The position numbers and the translations under genes were made by a program. From an uncultured Bacilli bacterium (lineage in GTDB: Bacteria; Bacillota_I; Bacilli_A; RFN20; CAG-631), in the NCBI GenBank assembly GCA_947626825.1, contig CANQTM010000014.1, positions 1 through 38,097 on the forward strand: a stretch of DNA of 38,097 nt. The letters are read 5' to 3'. The notes under the pieces were generated by a model that did not search any database, was not told the DNA's origin, and worked only from the letters and a program-made list of their open reading frames with translations. Within the stretch, counting starts at the first letter, position 1. The number at the start of each line of letters is the position of its first letter. Shown one piece after another: positions 24,229 through 32,115 of the stretch.

Positions 24229-25685
24229 AGAAACTAGGAGCAATTTACGCAAGATTATCACGTGAAGATGAAGATAAAATTGATGGCAATAAAGATTCAA
24301 GAAGTATTGAAAATCAAATAAAGGCTTTAACCAATTATGCAAATGAAAATGATATTGAAATCACTAAGATCTATTATGATGATGGATATAGTGGAGGTAA
24401 TTTAAATCGACCAGGTTTTCAAGAAATGCTAAATGATGTTTTCGACCATAAATTTAATATTTTACTGATTAAAGATATTTCACGTTTAGGTAGAGTTATG
24501 CATCAAGTTGGAGATTTAATTGAACATATTTTTCCTGATAATAATGTTAGAGTAATATCACTTAATGATAATTATGATAGTGAAAATTATGATGGTGAAT
24601 CTATCGTTTTAAGAAATTTTTTAAATTCATTTTATCTGAAAGATTTTAAAAAGAAATGTCGTAAATCGTTAGAAAGACGAGCCAAAACAAAACATTTAAA
24701 TTATTATCCAAAATATGGATATCGTTTTGATGAAGAAAAAAAGGAACAAATTGATCCTTATTCTTCAAAAATTGTTAAACAAATTTTTCTCTATGCATCA
24801 GAAGGTAAAACAACACCTCAAATTGCTAAATTATTAAATGAAGCTGGAATACTTACACGCTCTCATTATGCAGTAGAAGTGTTAGGAATGAAGCCATTAA
24901 ATAAAAATCCATCTAATCAATGGAATGGTGCAAAAGTATGGGAAATTATTAGAGATTATGAATATTGTGGGCATTCTCTTAATTTACTAAAGAAAGAAGA
25001 GCCACCTATTCTAATTAGAAATACTCATTATGCAATTATTAGTGAAGAATTATTCAAAAAAGCAAATGACCAAATATTATCTAGGAATAAAAAAGCAACA
25101 AACATAAATCATCTAGGCTCGATTTTAAAGGATGCAATATCGGGTAAAAGTATGTCATATTATAGTAAAAATAAAGAGGCTTTTTATTATAGTAAAGGTT
25201 GTGGATATTCAATTAATGCGAAGGCAGTTCATTCTTTGTTATACAATGAAGTTTTAGAATTAATAAAAAATTGTGCTGAAAATAGTAATGCTATAAAAGA
25301 ACTTTACAAAAAGAGAATTTTTAAAACTCAATTATGTGATAGACAAGCCTTAGAATTTAAACTTACTTCCATGAATGAAGAATATTCAAGACTAATTCAA
25401 GATTTTTTTGATCAAAAAATTACACAAGCAAAATTTGATTATAAATCAAAAGAATTAGTTGATAAAATTACTAATATTGAGAAGCAATTAAAAGAATATA
25501 ATAATTACGAAGCACAAGTTACAATCTATGAAAATAAATTTTTAAAATTTATAGATTCATTAGAAGAACAACCTGATGATGAAATTGATTTAATTAAAAT
25601 GGTGATTTCCAAAGTTTTAATAAGTAAGCCAAAAGGACAAAAAGAAATAGATATGACAATAATTTATAAATTTGAAGAAATATAA
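24225..25685 (+). CDS. Large serine recombinase 2, degenerate zinc ribbon
   Basis: A 486-residue recombinase. The catalytic domain is intact (IYARLSREDE, YYDDGYSGGNLNRPGF, IKDISRLGRVMHQ), followed by a recombinase domain (RRAKTKHLNYYPKYGY, KVWEIIRDYEYCGHSLN) and a coiled-coil tail (about 390-450). Where the zinc ribbon should be (SILKDAISGKSMSYYSKNKEAFYYSKGCGYSI) the CxxC pairs are missing; only one Cys remains. It is translationally coupled to recombinase 1. The two probably act together, as known for other paired serine recombinases, but which pairs with which att half-site cannot be told from sequence. Confidence 0.92.
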   Translation: MKKLGAIYARLSREDEDKIDGNKDSRSIENQIKALTNYANENDIEITKIYYDDGYSGGNLNRPGFQEMLNDVFDHKFNILLIKDISRLGRVMHQVGDLIEHIFPDNNVRVISLNDNYDSENYDGESIVLRNFLNSFYLKDFKKKCRKSLERRAKTKHLNYYPKYGYRFDEEKKEQIDPYSSKIVKQIFLYASEGKTTPQIAKLLNEAGILTRSHYAVEVLGMKPLNKNPSNQWNGAKVWEIIRDYEYCGHSLNLLKKEEPPILIRNTHYAIISEELFKKANDQILSRNKKATNINHLGSILKDAISGKSMSYYSKNKEAFYYSKGCGYSINAKAVHSLLYNEVLELIKNCAENSNAIKELYKKRIFKTQLCDRQALEFKLTSMNEEYSRLIQDFFDQKITQAKFDYKSKELVDKITNIEKQLKEYNNYEAQVTIYENKFLKFIDSLEEQPDDEIDLIKMVISKVLISKPKGQKEIDMTIIYKFEEI

Positions 25686-25749
25686 AACTCCCTTGAAAAA
25701 AATTTTTAGAACTATAGTAGAGGTAGACAATCTTAATTATATAAATTTA

Positions 25750-25778
25750 ATGCACTTAAAAATTTTAGGTGCATTTTT
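25750..25778 (+). terminator. Terminator at the ICE right end
   Basis: A near-palindrome of about 25 bases (25750-25774, ATGCACTTAAAA against TTTTAGGTGCAT) with T-run to 25778. It ends the recombinase operon about 40 bases before the junction and should block read-through into the PBP fragment and murE. Confidence 0.75.
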
Positions 25779-25800
25779 AACTAAAAACCTATTCAAAAAA

Positions 25801-25846
25801 CACTAATTATAGTGCTTAATCGGGTAAGAGAGGAACAGCACAAATT
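25801..25846. other. attR: junction of ICE with the PBP gene at the KTGT codons
   Basis: An inverted repeat CACTA-atta-TAGTG (25801-25814) is followed by TAATCGGGTAAGAGAGGAACAGC. From about 25832 the sequence is PBP coding: GGA ACA GCA CAA ATT encodes GTAQI. The preceding codons read S-G-K-R, where class B PBPs have G-K-T, and an in-frame TAA stands at 25817-25819. So the crossover lies within the codons for the conserved KTGT motif. A degenerate copy lies at 28074-28110. Confidence 0.75.
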
Positions 25847-26245
25847 GCAGAAAATGGTGTTTATTTACAAGGTCAATATATTTTATCTTTTATGGGTGCT
25901 TTGCCAATGAATAATCCACAAATTGCCTTATATATATGTCTTGAAAAACCACATTCATTAATTCAATATGGTGGAACAATTGTTGGTCCAATTGTTAATA
26001 ATGTGTTAAGTGATGTTGTCACTTATTTAGATATTAAAAAACAAGATAATGAACTTGATTTTGAATATACTTGGATGGATATTAAAACATATCCTGTGGA
26101 AAATTATATAGGTAAAAATAGAAAAGAAATCAAAAATACACATTTTAAAATAGTTTATATTGGTGATGGAGATAAGATAATTTCACAACTTCCATTACCA
26201 AATGAAAAATTACAAGAAGGAAAAGAAATAATTTTATTTACTTAG
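25832..26245 (+). pseudogene. C-terminal fragment of class B penicillin-binding protein (ftsI/spoVD type) split by the ICE
   Basis: The coding frame begins at the ICE junction: GTAQIAENGVYLQGQYILSF, then GALPMNNPQIALYI, the segment that follows KTGT in FtsI/PBP2B-type transpeptidases. A PASTA-like domain follows (about 26085-26240, PVENYIGKNRKEIKN ... LPLPNEKLQEGKEIILF). It ends eleven bases before murE, the usual dcw neighbour. The serine nucleophile and SxN motifs would be on the far side of the ICE. An internal ATG at 25892 has no ribosome site, so this part is unlikely to be translated alone. ICE excision would be expected to restore the gene. Confidence 0.8.
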
Positions 26246-26255
26246 GAATGATACT

Positions 26256-27356
26256 ATGTTTGATTATGAAAATGATCCTTTAAGACGTTATTTTAAAAGC
26301 TTTTATTATCATGACTTATATCCTTTTAAAGATATTTTTACTATTGGTATTACAGGAACTTGTGGAAAAACGTCAACTTCTTTATACCTATATTATTTTT
26401 TAAAGAAACATAACTATGATGTTTTATATATTGGAACTCATAAAATATATTATCAAAATAAAATTATTGAAACAAAAAATACTACTCTTGAAATTGATGT
26501 TTTAATAAAACATTTAATTAAAAATAATATCAATCCTAAGTATATTGTCATGGAAGTATCTTCAATTGGTATTAATGAAGCCCGTATCAATGCCTTTAAA
26601 TTTGATATTTTAGGTTTGACAAATTTAGGTTTTGATCATTTAGATTATCATTTAAATTTAAATAATTATCATCAAACAAAATTGGCTTTTTTAAATACTG
26701 CTTATAAGTTAAAAGGTTTATTTATTCCTTATGAATATAAAAATCTAATAACTAATAAAAAATCTTTCTTTTTTAAAGTAAAAAAAGACTATTTTCATGA
26801 TTTTACTAATTTAGAATATGATTATAATAATCTATATTTAGCATTTTTAATTTTAAGAAAAATGCATTTTTCTAAAAAAGTTATTTTAAATGATTTAAAA
26901 AATATCAAATTAAATAATGGACGTGGTCAAATCATATATAACAATAATCATAAAATAGTTATTGATTATGCTCATAGTGTTGAAGCCTTTGAAACTATTT
27001 TAAGTAGTGATAATAACTTAAAAGTGGTTGTTTTTGGCTGTGGTGGTAATAGAGATTTTAAGAAAAGATTTATTATGGGTAAAATTGCCTTAAAATATTG
27101 CTTTAAAGTCATTGTCACTAAAGATAATAGTAGAAATGAAAATATTGATAATATAATTAAAGATATCACAAATAATAATCCGAATTTTATAATTATTAAA
27201 GATCGTGAAAAGGCTATTAAAGACGCTATTTTAAACTATAGCGATTGTGATATTTATATTTTAGGAAAAGGAGATGAAACTTTTATTGAAGAAAATAATA
27301 TCCATATTCCTTTTAATGATTATGATTGTGTTATGAAATATTTACATAAAGACTAA
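26256..27356 (+). CDS. murE: MurE-like UDP-MurNAc-tripeptide ligase lacking the N-terminal domain
   Basis: A 366-residue Mur ligase, expected to add the third amino acid of the peptidoglycan stem. The P-loop GITGTCGKTST is at about residue 31 instead of about 110, so the usual UDP-binding N-terminal domain is absent. No upstream coding room exists because the PBP stop is eleven bases away. MurE hallmarks are the MEVSSIGI segment, DYAHSVEAFETIL and VVFGCGGNRDFKKRFIMG. The specificity motif reads DNSR where meso-diaminopimelate enzymes have DNPR and many lysine enzymes lack the Arg. ATG at 26256 with AGGA upstream. Alternative: a divergent Mur-ligase paralogue with the true murE elsewhere. Confidence 0.82.
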   Translation: MFDYENDPLRRYFKSFYYHDLYPFKDIFTIGITGTCGKTSTSLYLYYFLKKHNYDVLYIGTHKIYYQNKIIETKNTTLEIDVLIKHLIKNNINPKYIVMEVSSIGINEARINAFKFDILGLTNLGFDHLDYHLNLNNYHQTKLAFLNTAYKLKGLFIPYEYKNLITNKKSFFFKVKKDYFHDFTNLEYDYNNLYLAFLILRKMHFSKKVILNDLKNIKLNNGRGQIIYNNNHKIVIDYAHSVEAFETILSSDNNLKVVVFGCGGNRDFKKRFIMGKIALKYCFKVIVTKDNSRNENIDNIIKDITNNNPNFIIIKDREKAIKDAILNYSDCDIYILGKGDETFIEENNIHIPFNDYDCVMKYLHKD

Positions 27357-27428
27357 AACAATTTAAAATAATATTGATAAGGAAAATATTTATTTTAATT
27401 GAGGAATCAATCATGGAGGTGAAATATA

Positions 27429-27941
27429 TTGATTAAAAAAATTTTTTGCTTAAATCCTTTTTTAATGCTATTGATATTATTAACTTCTTGTAACACGAAA
27501 TCATTAGACGTCACAAAAAAGCCAAAAGACTGTTCTTCTTCATATTGGATTAGTGATACTATTAATGCAAATGAATTGGATCAAAACTTAATTTATGAAA
27601 AATATGAAGGAAGTTTTGAATATTTAGATCCCAATTATTCCTTTATTATAGATGAAAATGGTAGCAAAACTTTTCCAGTACAATGTATAACTTATAGTAT
27701 CTCACAATTTGAAGAAGGAATATGGACTATCACTGATGTTTACATAACTGATCCCAAAATTACTATTTATGGCTTAAGTATGAACTCATATGAATTTGTA
27801 ATAAAACAAAAGCTTACATCATATGGATTCGAATATCTTTCATATTATGGTCGCGATCCAGCATATTCAAAAGATGAATGTGAAATTAGAATATTTAGCA
27901 AATACATAAGTATAGAATACTTTTGTCACTATGTTTCATAA
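27429..27941 (+). CDS. Predicted lipoprotein, unknown function
   Basis: 170 residues. The N-terminus MIKKIFCLNPFLMLLILLTSC has a basic start, hydrophobic core and lipobox ending in Cys 21 (LLTSC), so it should be lipid-anchored outside the membrane. The mature part has several Cys and many Tyr/Glu and no domain I recognise. It starts at TTG 27429 with GGAGGTG upstream. It is the first gene of an accessory pocket that interrupts the mur genes. Confidence 0.65.
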   Translation: MIKKIFCLNPFLMLLILLTSCNTKSLDVTKKPKDCSSSYWISDTINANELDQNLIYEKYEGSFEYLDPNYSFIIDENGSKTFPVQCITYSISQFEEGIWTITDVYITDPKITIYGLSMNSYEFVIKQKLTSYGFEYLSYYGRDPAYSKDECEIRIFSKYISIEYFCHYVS

Positions 27942-28004
27942 ATTTATGTATGAATAATTAAGTTAATTTTGAAATTAAAAAGTAAAAAAATTTAATTAAT
28001 CAAT

Positions 28005-28043
28005 GCCTACGAAAATCAAAAATGATGAGTAATAGGCTTTTTT
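28005..28043 (+). terminator. Weak terminator before the fossil junction
   Basis: GCCTA/TAGGC (28005-28009/28033-28037) followed by six T. It stands about 35 bases before the degenerate att copy, matching the spacing of terminator to attR at 25750-25814. Confidence 0.4.
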
Positions 28044-28073
28044 GTACAAAATTATTAGTGAAAACTCAATTTA

Positions 28074-28224
28074 TAGTGCTTAATCGTATAAGAGAGAAAT
28101 AGCACAAATTACATTATATATATCTTGGAAAATCACATTCATTAAGTTAATATGTTTTGACAATTGTTAATAATTTTTTATGTGATGTTATTACTTATTT
28201 AGATATAAAAAAATAAAATAATAA
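28074..28224 (+). pseudogene. Decayed second copy of the ICE attR / PBP C-terminus junction
   Basis: TATAGTGCTTAATCG (28073-28087) and the following AAGAGAG...AGCACAAATT match 25809-25846 with about four changes over 39 bases. The rest aligns with the PBP coding end (CTTATATATAT ... CACATTCATTAA ... TTATTTAGATAT). Two deletions occur between short direct repeats: 78 bases (repeat CACAAATTGC at 25839 and 25917 in the intact copy) and 12 bases (repeat AATTGTT). The frame is broken. The match extends to the ICE side of the junction, so this is a fossil attR and not only a PBP duplicate. The rest of the gap 27942-28393 is AT-rich with no gene. Confidence 0.72.
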
Positions 28225-28393
28225 AATAATAAACTTATTCCTTCTAATGATTATATTTTTTCAAGTAAACATTTAAAGAGTAATTAAAGTTTAAAAACTT
28301 TCTTAAATTTAAAACTTTTTTCGTTATAGAAGAAAAAACTTTTGCGATGTTCTAACTTTTTTATATTATTTTGTTGAAAAGGAGACCTTATAA

Positions 28394-28855
28394 ATGATTC
28401 TTAGACCTGATTATGTAAATGCAATTATGAAATTTGTTGATGTACCATTGGTAAAAGTATTATCTGGCGTTAGAAGATGTGGTAAATCAACTATTTTTGA
28501 AATGATTAAAAATGAACTTTTAACTAATTTCCGAATTGATCAAAACCATATTATCACAAGAAATTATTCTCAAATGCAATATAATGACATGACTAGTAAA
28601 GAAATGTACCAAGATTTAATTAAGTGCCTAATCGATGAAAAAAAATATTATTTATTTTTAGATGAAGTTCAAGAAATAAAAGACTTTGAAAAAGTTGTTA
28701 ACGATTTGTTAGAAAATAATAATGTTGATATTTATGTCACTGTCTCGAATTCTAAGTTAATGTCTAGTGAAATATCAACTTATTTATCAGGACGTTATGT
28801 TTCGATTCCAGTATATACATTATCTTTTAAAGAATATTTAAATTTCAAAAAATAA
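28394..28855 (+). pseudogene. Truncated AAA_14-type ATPase (COG1373 group)
   Basis: 153 residues that begin normally (MILRPDYVNAIMKFVDVPLVKVLSGVRRCGKST, with Walker A in VRRCGKST) and include Walker B YYLFLDEVQEI and the GRYVSIPVYTLSFKEYL segment. Family members are about 400 residues and continue into a DUF4143 domain, which is absent. The frame stops at TAA right where a different coding remnant begins. GGAG precedes the ATG. Likely a non-functional remnant. Confidence 0.7.
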
Positions 28856-28970
28856 AATTGCTGAAGAATTGAAAATATCAATTTCAAAAGTAAAAAGAAT
28901 AATCAAGAAAAATGATAAAATAATTTTTATTGGCTCTTCAAGAAATGGTCATTGGGAAATTAAAGAATAG
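28851..28970 (+). pseudogene. C-terminal winged-helix fragment of an AlbA_2/ATP-binding regulator
   Basis: From 28851 a new frame reads NKIAEELKISISKVKRIIKK ... FIGSSRNGHWEI to TAG at 28970. This resembles the C-terminal winged helix of COG2865-type proteins (AlbA_2 plus ATPase). It abuts the end of the truncated ATPase, so a deletion probably fused two neighbouring genes. No start codon of its own. Confidence 0.5.
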
Positions 28971-28981
28971 CCAAAACACTT

Positions 28982-29011
28982 AAAATGGTCATAAAATTTA
29001 GACCATTTTTT
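28982..29011 (+). terminator. Intrinsic terminator
   Basis: AAAATGGTC (28982-28990) pairs with GACCATTTT (29001-29009), with a ten-base loop and a T-run. It ends the remnant region. The remaining 130 bases up to 29145 are AT-rich with no gene. Confidence 0.7.
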
Positions 29012-29145
29012 GTATGACATGATTACAATCGTTTTTAAAATAACATTAAATAATAAAATAATAAATTTCAATTGCACAAGAACTTAAAAAAATGTTAAAT
29101 TAAGATAAAATATATGTTGTTAAAGAAAAATATTTAGGGGGATTT

Positions 29146-31017
29146 ATGAAACAAACTAAATTTTTGATATTATCATTATTTACATTAGTAGGATGTAATC
29201 ATACAGAAAATTTTAGTAATCCAGGTGACTATCTTGGTGGTGGTGGCTCTGGCGAAATTGTGGAGAGTGCTAGTGATGATGTTGATATTGTAAAAGATGA
29301 TTTTTTAGATGAAGATTTTACTAATTTATCTCAAAACATATCTACAGATGGTGCCATCACTATTGCTCCAACGAAAGAAGTTTATACTATTAATCAAAAT
29401 GGTACATATCTTTTAAAAGGTTCATATGGGGGAATTGTTCTTGGTGATGACAATTTAAATGTACATCTTATTTTAGATGGAGCTAAAATAGAATCTTCAA
29501 CAGATATTGCTTTAAATGGAGCTAATTATAAAAAAGCTGAAGTTATTATAACTTTAATTGGAGAAAATTCAATTTCATCTTCTTCAAATGGCGAAAATGC
29601 GATTCATATTAAAGGAAAACTATCTTTTAATGGTACTGGTTCTTTAAATGTAGAAAGTAGTGGCAAGAATGCAATAAAAGTATCAAAAGAGTTAATGCTT
29701 GTTAATTGTGCTTTAAATCTATCTGCTGCAAATCATGCCATAGCAGCACTTTCTGTTTCTGCATCAAATTGTCAAATAAATGTAAATTTTGCTGGTAAAG
29801 ATGGTATCAATGCAGAATGTGATGATGAAACAACAACATTTACCACTAAAGAAGGTTTTATTTATTTAAAAAATGTAAATTATACATGTGAAACACAAGG
29901 TGACGGTATTCAAGCCGATACAGTAGTTTTTATTGATGGCGGTAGCTATAACATCAAAACAACTGGTAATTTTGTTTCGAAAAAACAAATGAATGAATAT
30001 GATCTTGAAACTGAAGATTTTAAATATATCAAAGTAGGAAATGATTATCAAAGAATTGCAAGTGATGAGGCAAATCGTTATAATGCCAGTCAACTTTATG
30101 GTCTTGCACAAGGTTGTAAGGGTATTAAAGTCGGTGAAATTGAATATCCTGATGAAAATAATCCTGATAAAGAAATCACTGTCAAAGATGGTAACTATTC
30201 GATTATCATTGAAAATGGTACCTTTATAATTAATAGCACTGATGATGCAATTCATGCCAATAGTGGGAATCTTTCAATAAATGGTGGAAAATTTACAATA
30301 TCTACTTATGATGATGCTTTAACAAGTGATGTTCTAACAAAAATTAATGGTGGTGAAATCACAATAACTAAAAGTTATGAAGGCATTGAAGGTGGCTATG
30401 TTGAAATCGCAGGTGGTATGATAAATATTACATCAAGTGATGATGGTATTAATGCTGCAAGTGATGATACAAGTGTGATTGAACATATTATCATTTCTGG
30501 TGGTGAAATCTATGTTAATGCCGAAGGCGACGGTGTTGATTCAAATGGTTCAATCAATATGAATAATGGTACACTTATTGTATTTGGACCAACTTCTGGT
30601 GCTAATGCAGCTTTAGATGCTGATAGAGGAATTGTCATAGATGGAGGTTACCTTTTTGCAGTAGGACCACTTGGTATGGTAGAAACACCAGCTAGTAATT
30701 CTAAACAAAATGTCTTATCGTATGCTCAAAATCAAACAATAAATGCTAATACTGTTTTATCTTTACTAAATAATGAAGGAACATCAATTTTCTCAGTTAC
30801 CATTGAAAAGAAATGTCAATCTGTTATAGTTTCATGTCCTGAACTAATTATGGGTGGAAGTTTTACATTATATGGTGGTAGTACGCAACTTTGTGCTTTT
30901 ACTGTATCAAGTGTCATTACTAAAGTTGGTTCACAAGGTAATATGGGAAATCCATGTGGAACTCCTCCTGGTGGTTTTGGTGGAGGCTTTGGTGGTGGCA
31001 AAGGCCCTAGAGGATGA
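29146..31017 (+). CDS. Cthe_2159-like beta-helical carbohydrate-binding lipoprotein
   Basis: A 623-residue exported lipoprotein: MKQTKFLILSLFTLVGC with lipobox LVGC (Cys 17). The body is built of right-handed beta-helix turns with repeated GG-x-x-x-I and DDGINA/DDAIHAN/GDGVDSNG motifs. These are the acidic, calcium-binding-type turns of the Cthe_2159 family, whose founding member binds cellulose and pectic acids. The C-terminus is glycine-rich (GGFGGGFGGG). ATG at 29146 with GGGGG upstream. It lies alone between terminators inside the dcw cluster, so it is probably an acquired gene for binding polysaccharide at the surface. Exact ligand unknown. Confidence 0.8.
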   Translation: MKQTKFLILSLFTLVGCNHTENFSNPGDYLGGGGSGEIVESASDDVDIVKDDFLDEDFTNLSQNISTDGAITIAPTKEVYTINQNGTYLLKGSYGGIVLGDDNLNVHLILDGAKIESSTDIALNGANYKKAEVIITLIGENSISSSSNGENAIHIKGKLSFNGTGSLNVESSGKNAIKVSKELMLVNCALNLSAANHAIAALSVSASNCQINVNFAGKDGINAECDDETTTFTTKEGFIYLKNVNYTCETQGDGIQADTVVFIDGGSYNIKTTGNFVSKKQMNEYDLETEDFKYIKVGNDYQRIASDEANRYNASQLYGLAQGCKGIKVGEIEYPDENNPDKEITVKDGNYSIIIENGTFIINSTDDAIHANSGNLSINGGKFTISTYDDALTSDVLTKINGGEITITKSYEGIEGGYVEIAGGMINITSSDDGINAASDDTSVIEHIIISGGEIYVNAEGDGVDSNGSINMNNGTLIVFGPTSGANAALDADRGIVIDGGYLFAVGPLGMVETPASNSKQNVLSYAQNQTINANTVLSLLNNEGTSIFSVTIEKKCQSVIVSCPELIMGGSFTLYGGSTQLCAFTVSSVITKVGSQGNMGNPCGTPPGGFGGGFGGGKGPRG

Positions 31018-31084
31018 TTTATTTTTATATAAATAATGAATATTAGTTTTATTAAGTATTAATTTTTAAAATTATTATATTATG

Positions 31085-31113
31085 GTTCTAAAGAGAATTC
31101 TTTAGAACTTTTT
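31085..31113 (+). terminator. Terminator before mraY
   Basis: A perfect ten-base stem GTTCTAAAGA/TCTTTAGAAC (31085-31094/31099-31108), four-base loop and T-run. It isolates the second dcw segment from the accessory pocket. Confidence 0.85.
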
Positions 31114-31140
31114 GCATTTTAAATAGATTTTTTGCATATT
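31112..31140 (+). promoter_or_regulatory. Possible promoter for mraY-murB
   Basis: TTGCAT (31112-31117), 17 bases, CATATT (31135-31140), 18 bases before the mraY ATG. The -10 is weak, but a promoter is needed here because a terminator stands directly upstream. Confidence 0.4.
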
Positions 31141-31158
31141 CTTTAAAGAGATGATTTT

Positions 31159-32115
31159 ATGAATGATTATGTAAAATTGCTTTTATGTTTAATTTGTGGC
31201 TTTATATTTTGTTTTTTGTTATGCGAAATACATCTTAAATATTTAAAATCAACACCCAAGGATCAAGAAGAAGTAGAAACATTACATCCACACCATAAAT
31301 TTAAAAGTTGTGGAGGACTTGATTTTTTAATAGCTACTTTATTATCATTTATTATTTTTAATCTAAATAATTTTAACAATAAGACTTTTATAACTTTAAT
31401 TTTTACTTCATTATATTTTGCATTAATTGGTTTTATAGATGATTTGATTAAAATTCTTTTAAAAGATAATAAAGGATTAAGTCCTTTATTTAGAATTATT
31501 TTAGAAATAATTGGAGTCATTATTATTTGTAATTTAACATCAATTAATCTATTGGAATTTATTAAAATAAAAAACAATTATATATATATTGGTTCTTTGG
31601 CTTTAATATATGCAATTTTATGTGTGGTTGGTAGTTGTAATGCAATTAATTTAACTGATGGATTAGATGGTTTAGCTACTATAACATATCTATTAGCAGT
31701 TGCACCATTTATATATTTAGCAATTTTACAAAGGAATTTTATAATATCGAGTTTTCTTATTTGCTTAGTTGGTGCATTACTAGCATATTTATGCTTTAAT
31801 TTTAATCCAAGTAAATTGATTATGGGAGATATAGGTTCATTAATGCTTGGAGCAGTTTTGGCAACAAGTGCAATTTTATTAAATGCCGAAATTTTACTTT
31901 TAATTGCTGGTGGTGTTTATATAATCGAAGCATTATCAGTTATTTTGCAAGTAAGTTATTTTAAAATAACCAAAGGAAAAAGAATTTTTAAAATGAGTCC
32001 TTTGCATTATCATTTTATAAAAAAAGGTTATAAAGATAGCAATGTTGTATTATTATTTACAATTTTTAGTATTATTTTTTCCATATTTGCAACTATTATA
32101 GGAGTGATTTTATGA
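31159..32115 (+). CDS. mraY: Phospho-MurNAc-pentapeptide transferase
   Basis: This 318-residue integral membrane enzyme makes lipid I from UDP-MurNAc-pentapeptide and undecaprenyl phosphate. About ten membrane segments are present. Family motifs include the aspartate pair in FIDDLIKIL, NAINLTDGLDGLA (about residues 163-175), the FNFNPSKLIMGDIGSL segment and the histidine loop SPLHYHFIKKGY. Length is typical. The stop TGA overlaps the murD ATG. First gene of a five-gene overlapping run. Confidence 0.95.
   Translation: MNDYVKLLLCLICGFIFCFLLCEIHLKYLKSTPKDQEEVETLHPHHKFKSCGGLDFLIATLLSFIIFNLNNFNNKTFITLIFTSLYFALIGFIDDLIKILLKDNKGLSPLFRIILEIIGVIIICNLTSINLLEFIKIKNNYIYIGSLALIYAILCVVGSCNAINLTDGLDGLATITYLLAVAPFIYLAILQRNFIISSFLICLVGALLAYLCFNFNPSKLIMGDIGSLMLGAVLATSAILLNAEILLLIAGGVYIIEALSVILQVSYFKITKGKRIFKMSPLHYHFIKKGYKDSNVVLLFTIFSIIFSIFATIIGVIL

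Larger units (their letters stand above)
1..25831 (+). mobile_element. Integrative and conjugative element, right part (left end outside window)
   Basis: A continuous co-oriented set of conjugation genes (MOBL-type relaxase, VirD4-like coupling protein, VirB2/VirB6/VirB4-like channel proteins), ArdC-like antirestriction protein, primase, methyltransferase and, at the right edge, a repressor plus two large serine recombinases. The right boundary is set by the point where sequence becomes the coding end of a class B penicillin-binding protein (from about 25832). Base composition is visibly less AT-extreme than in the chromosomal mur/fts genes to the right. No VirB1-type wall hydrolase or VirB8-like gene is seen; these may lie to the left. 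The exact crossover base is uncertain within about 25817-25837. Confidence 0.88.

Noticed and set aside
25892-26245. Independent 117-residue gene starting at ATG 25892
   Set aside because: No ribosome site, and the same frame continues upstream to GTAQI at the junction, so it is the broken end of a PBP gene.
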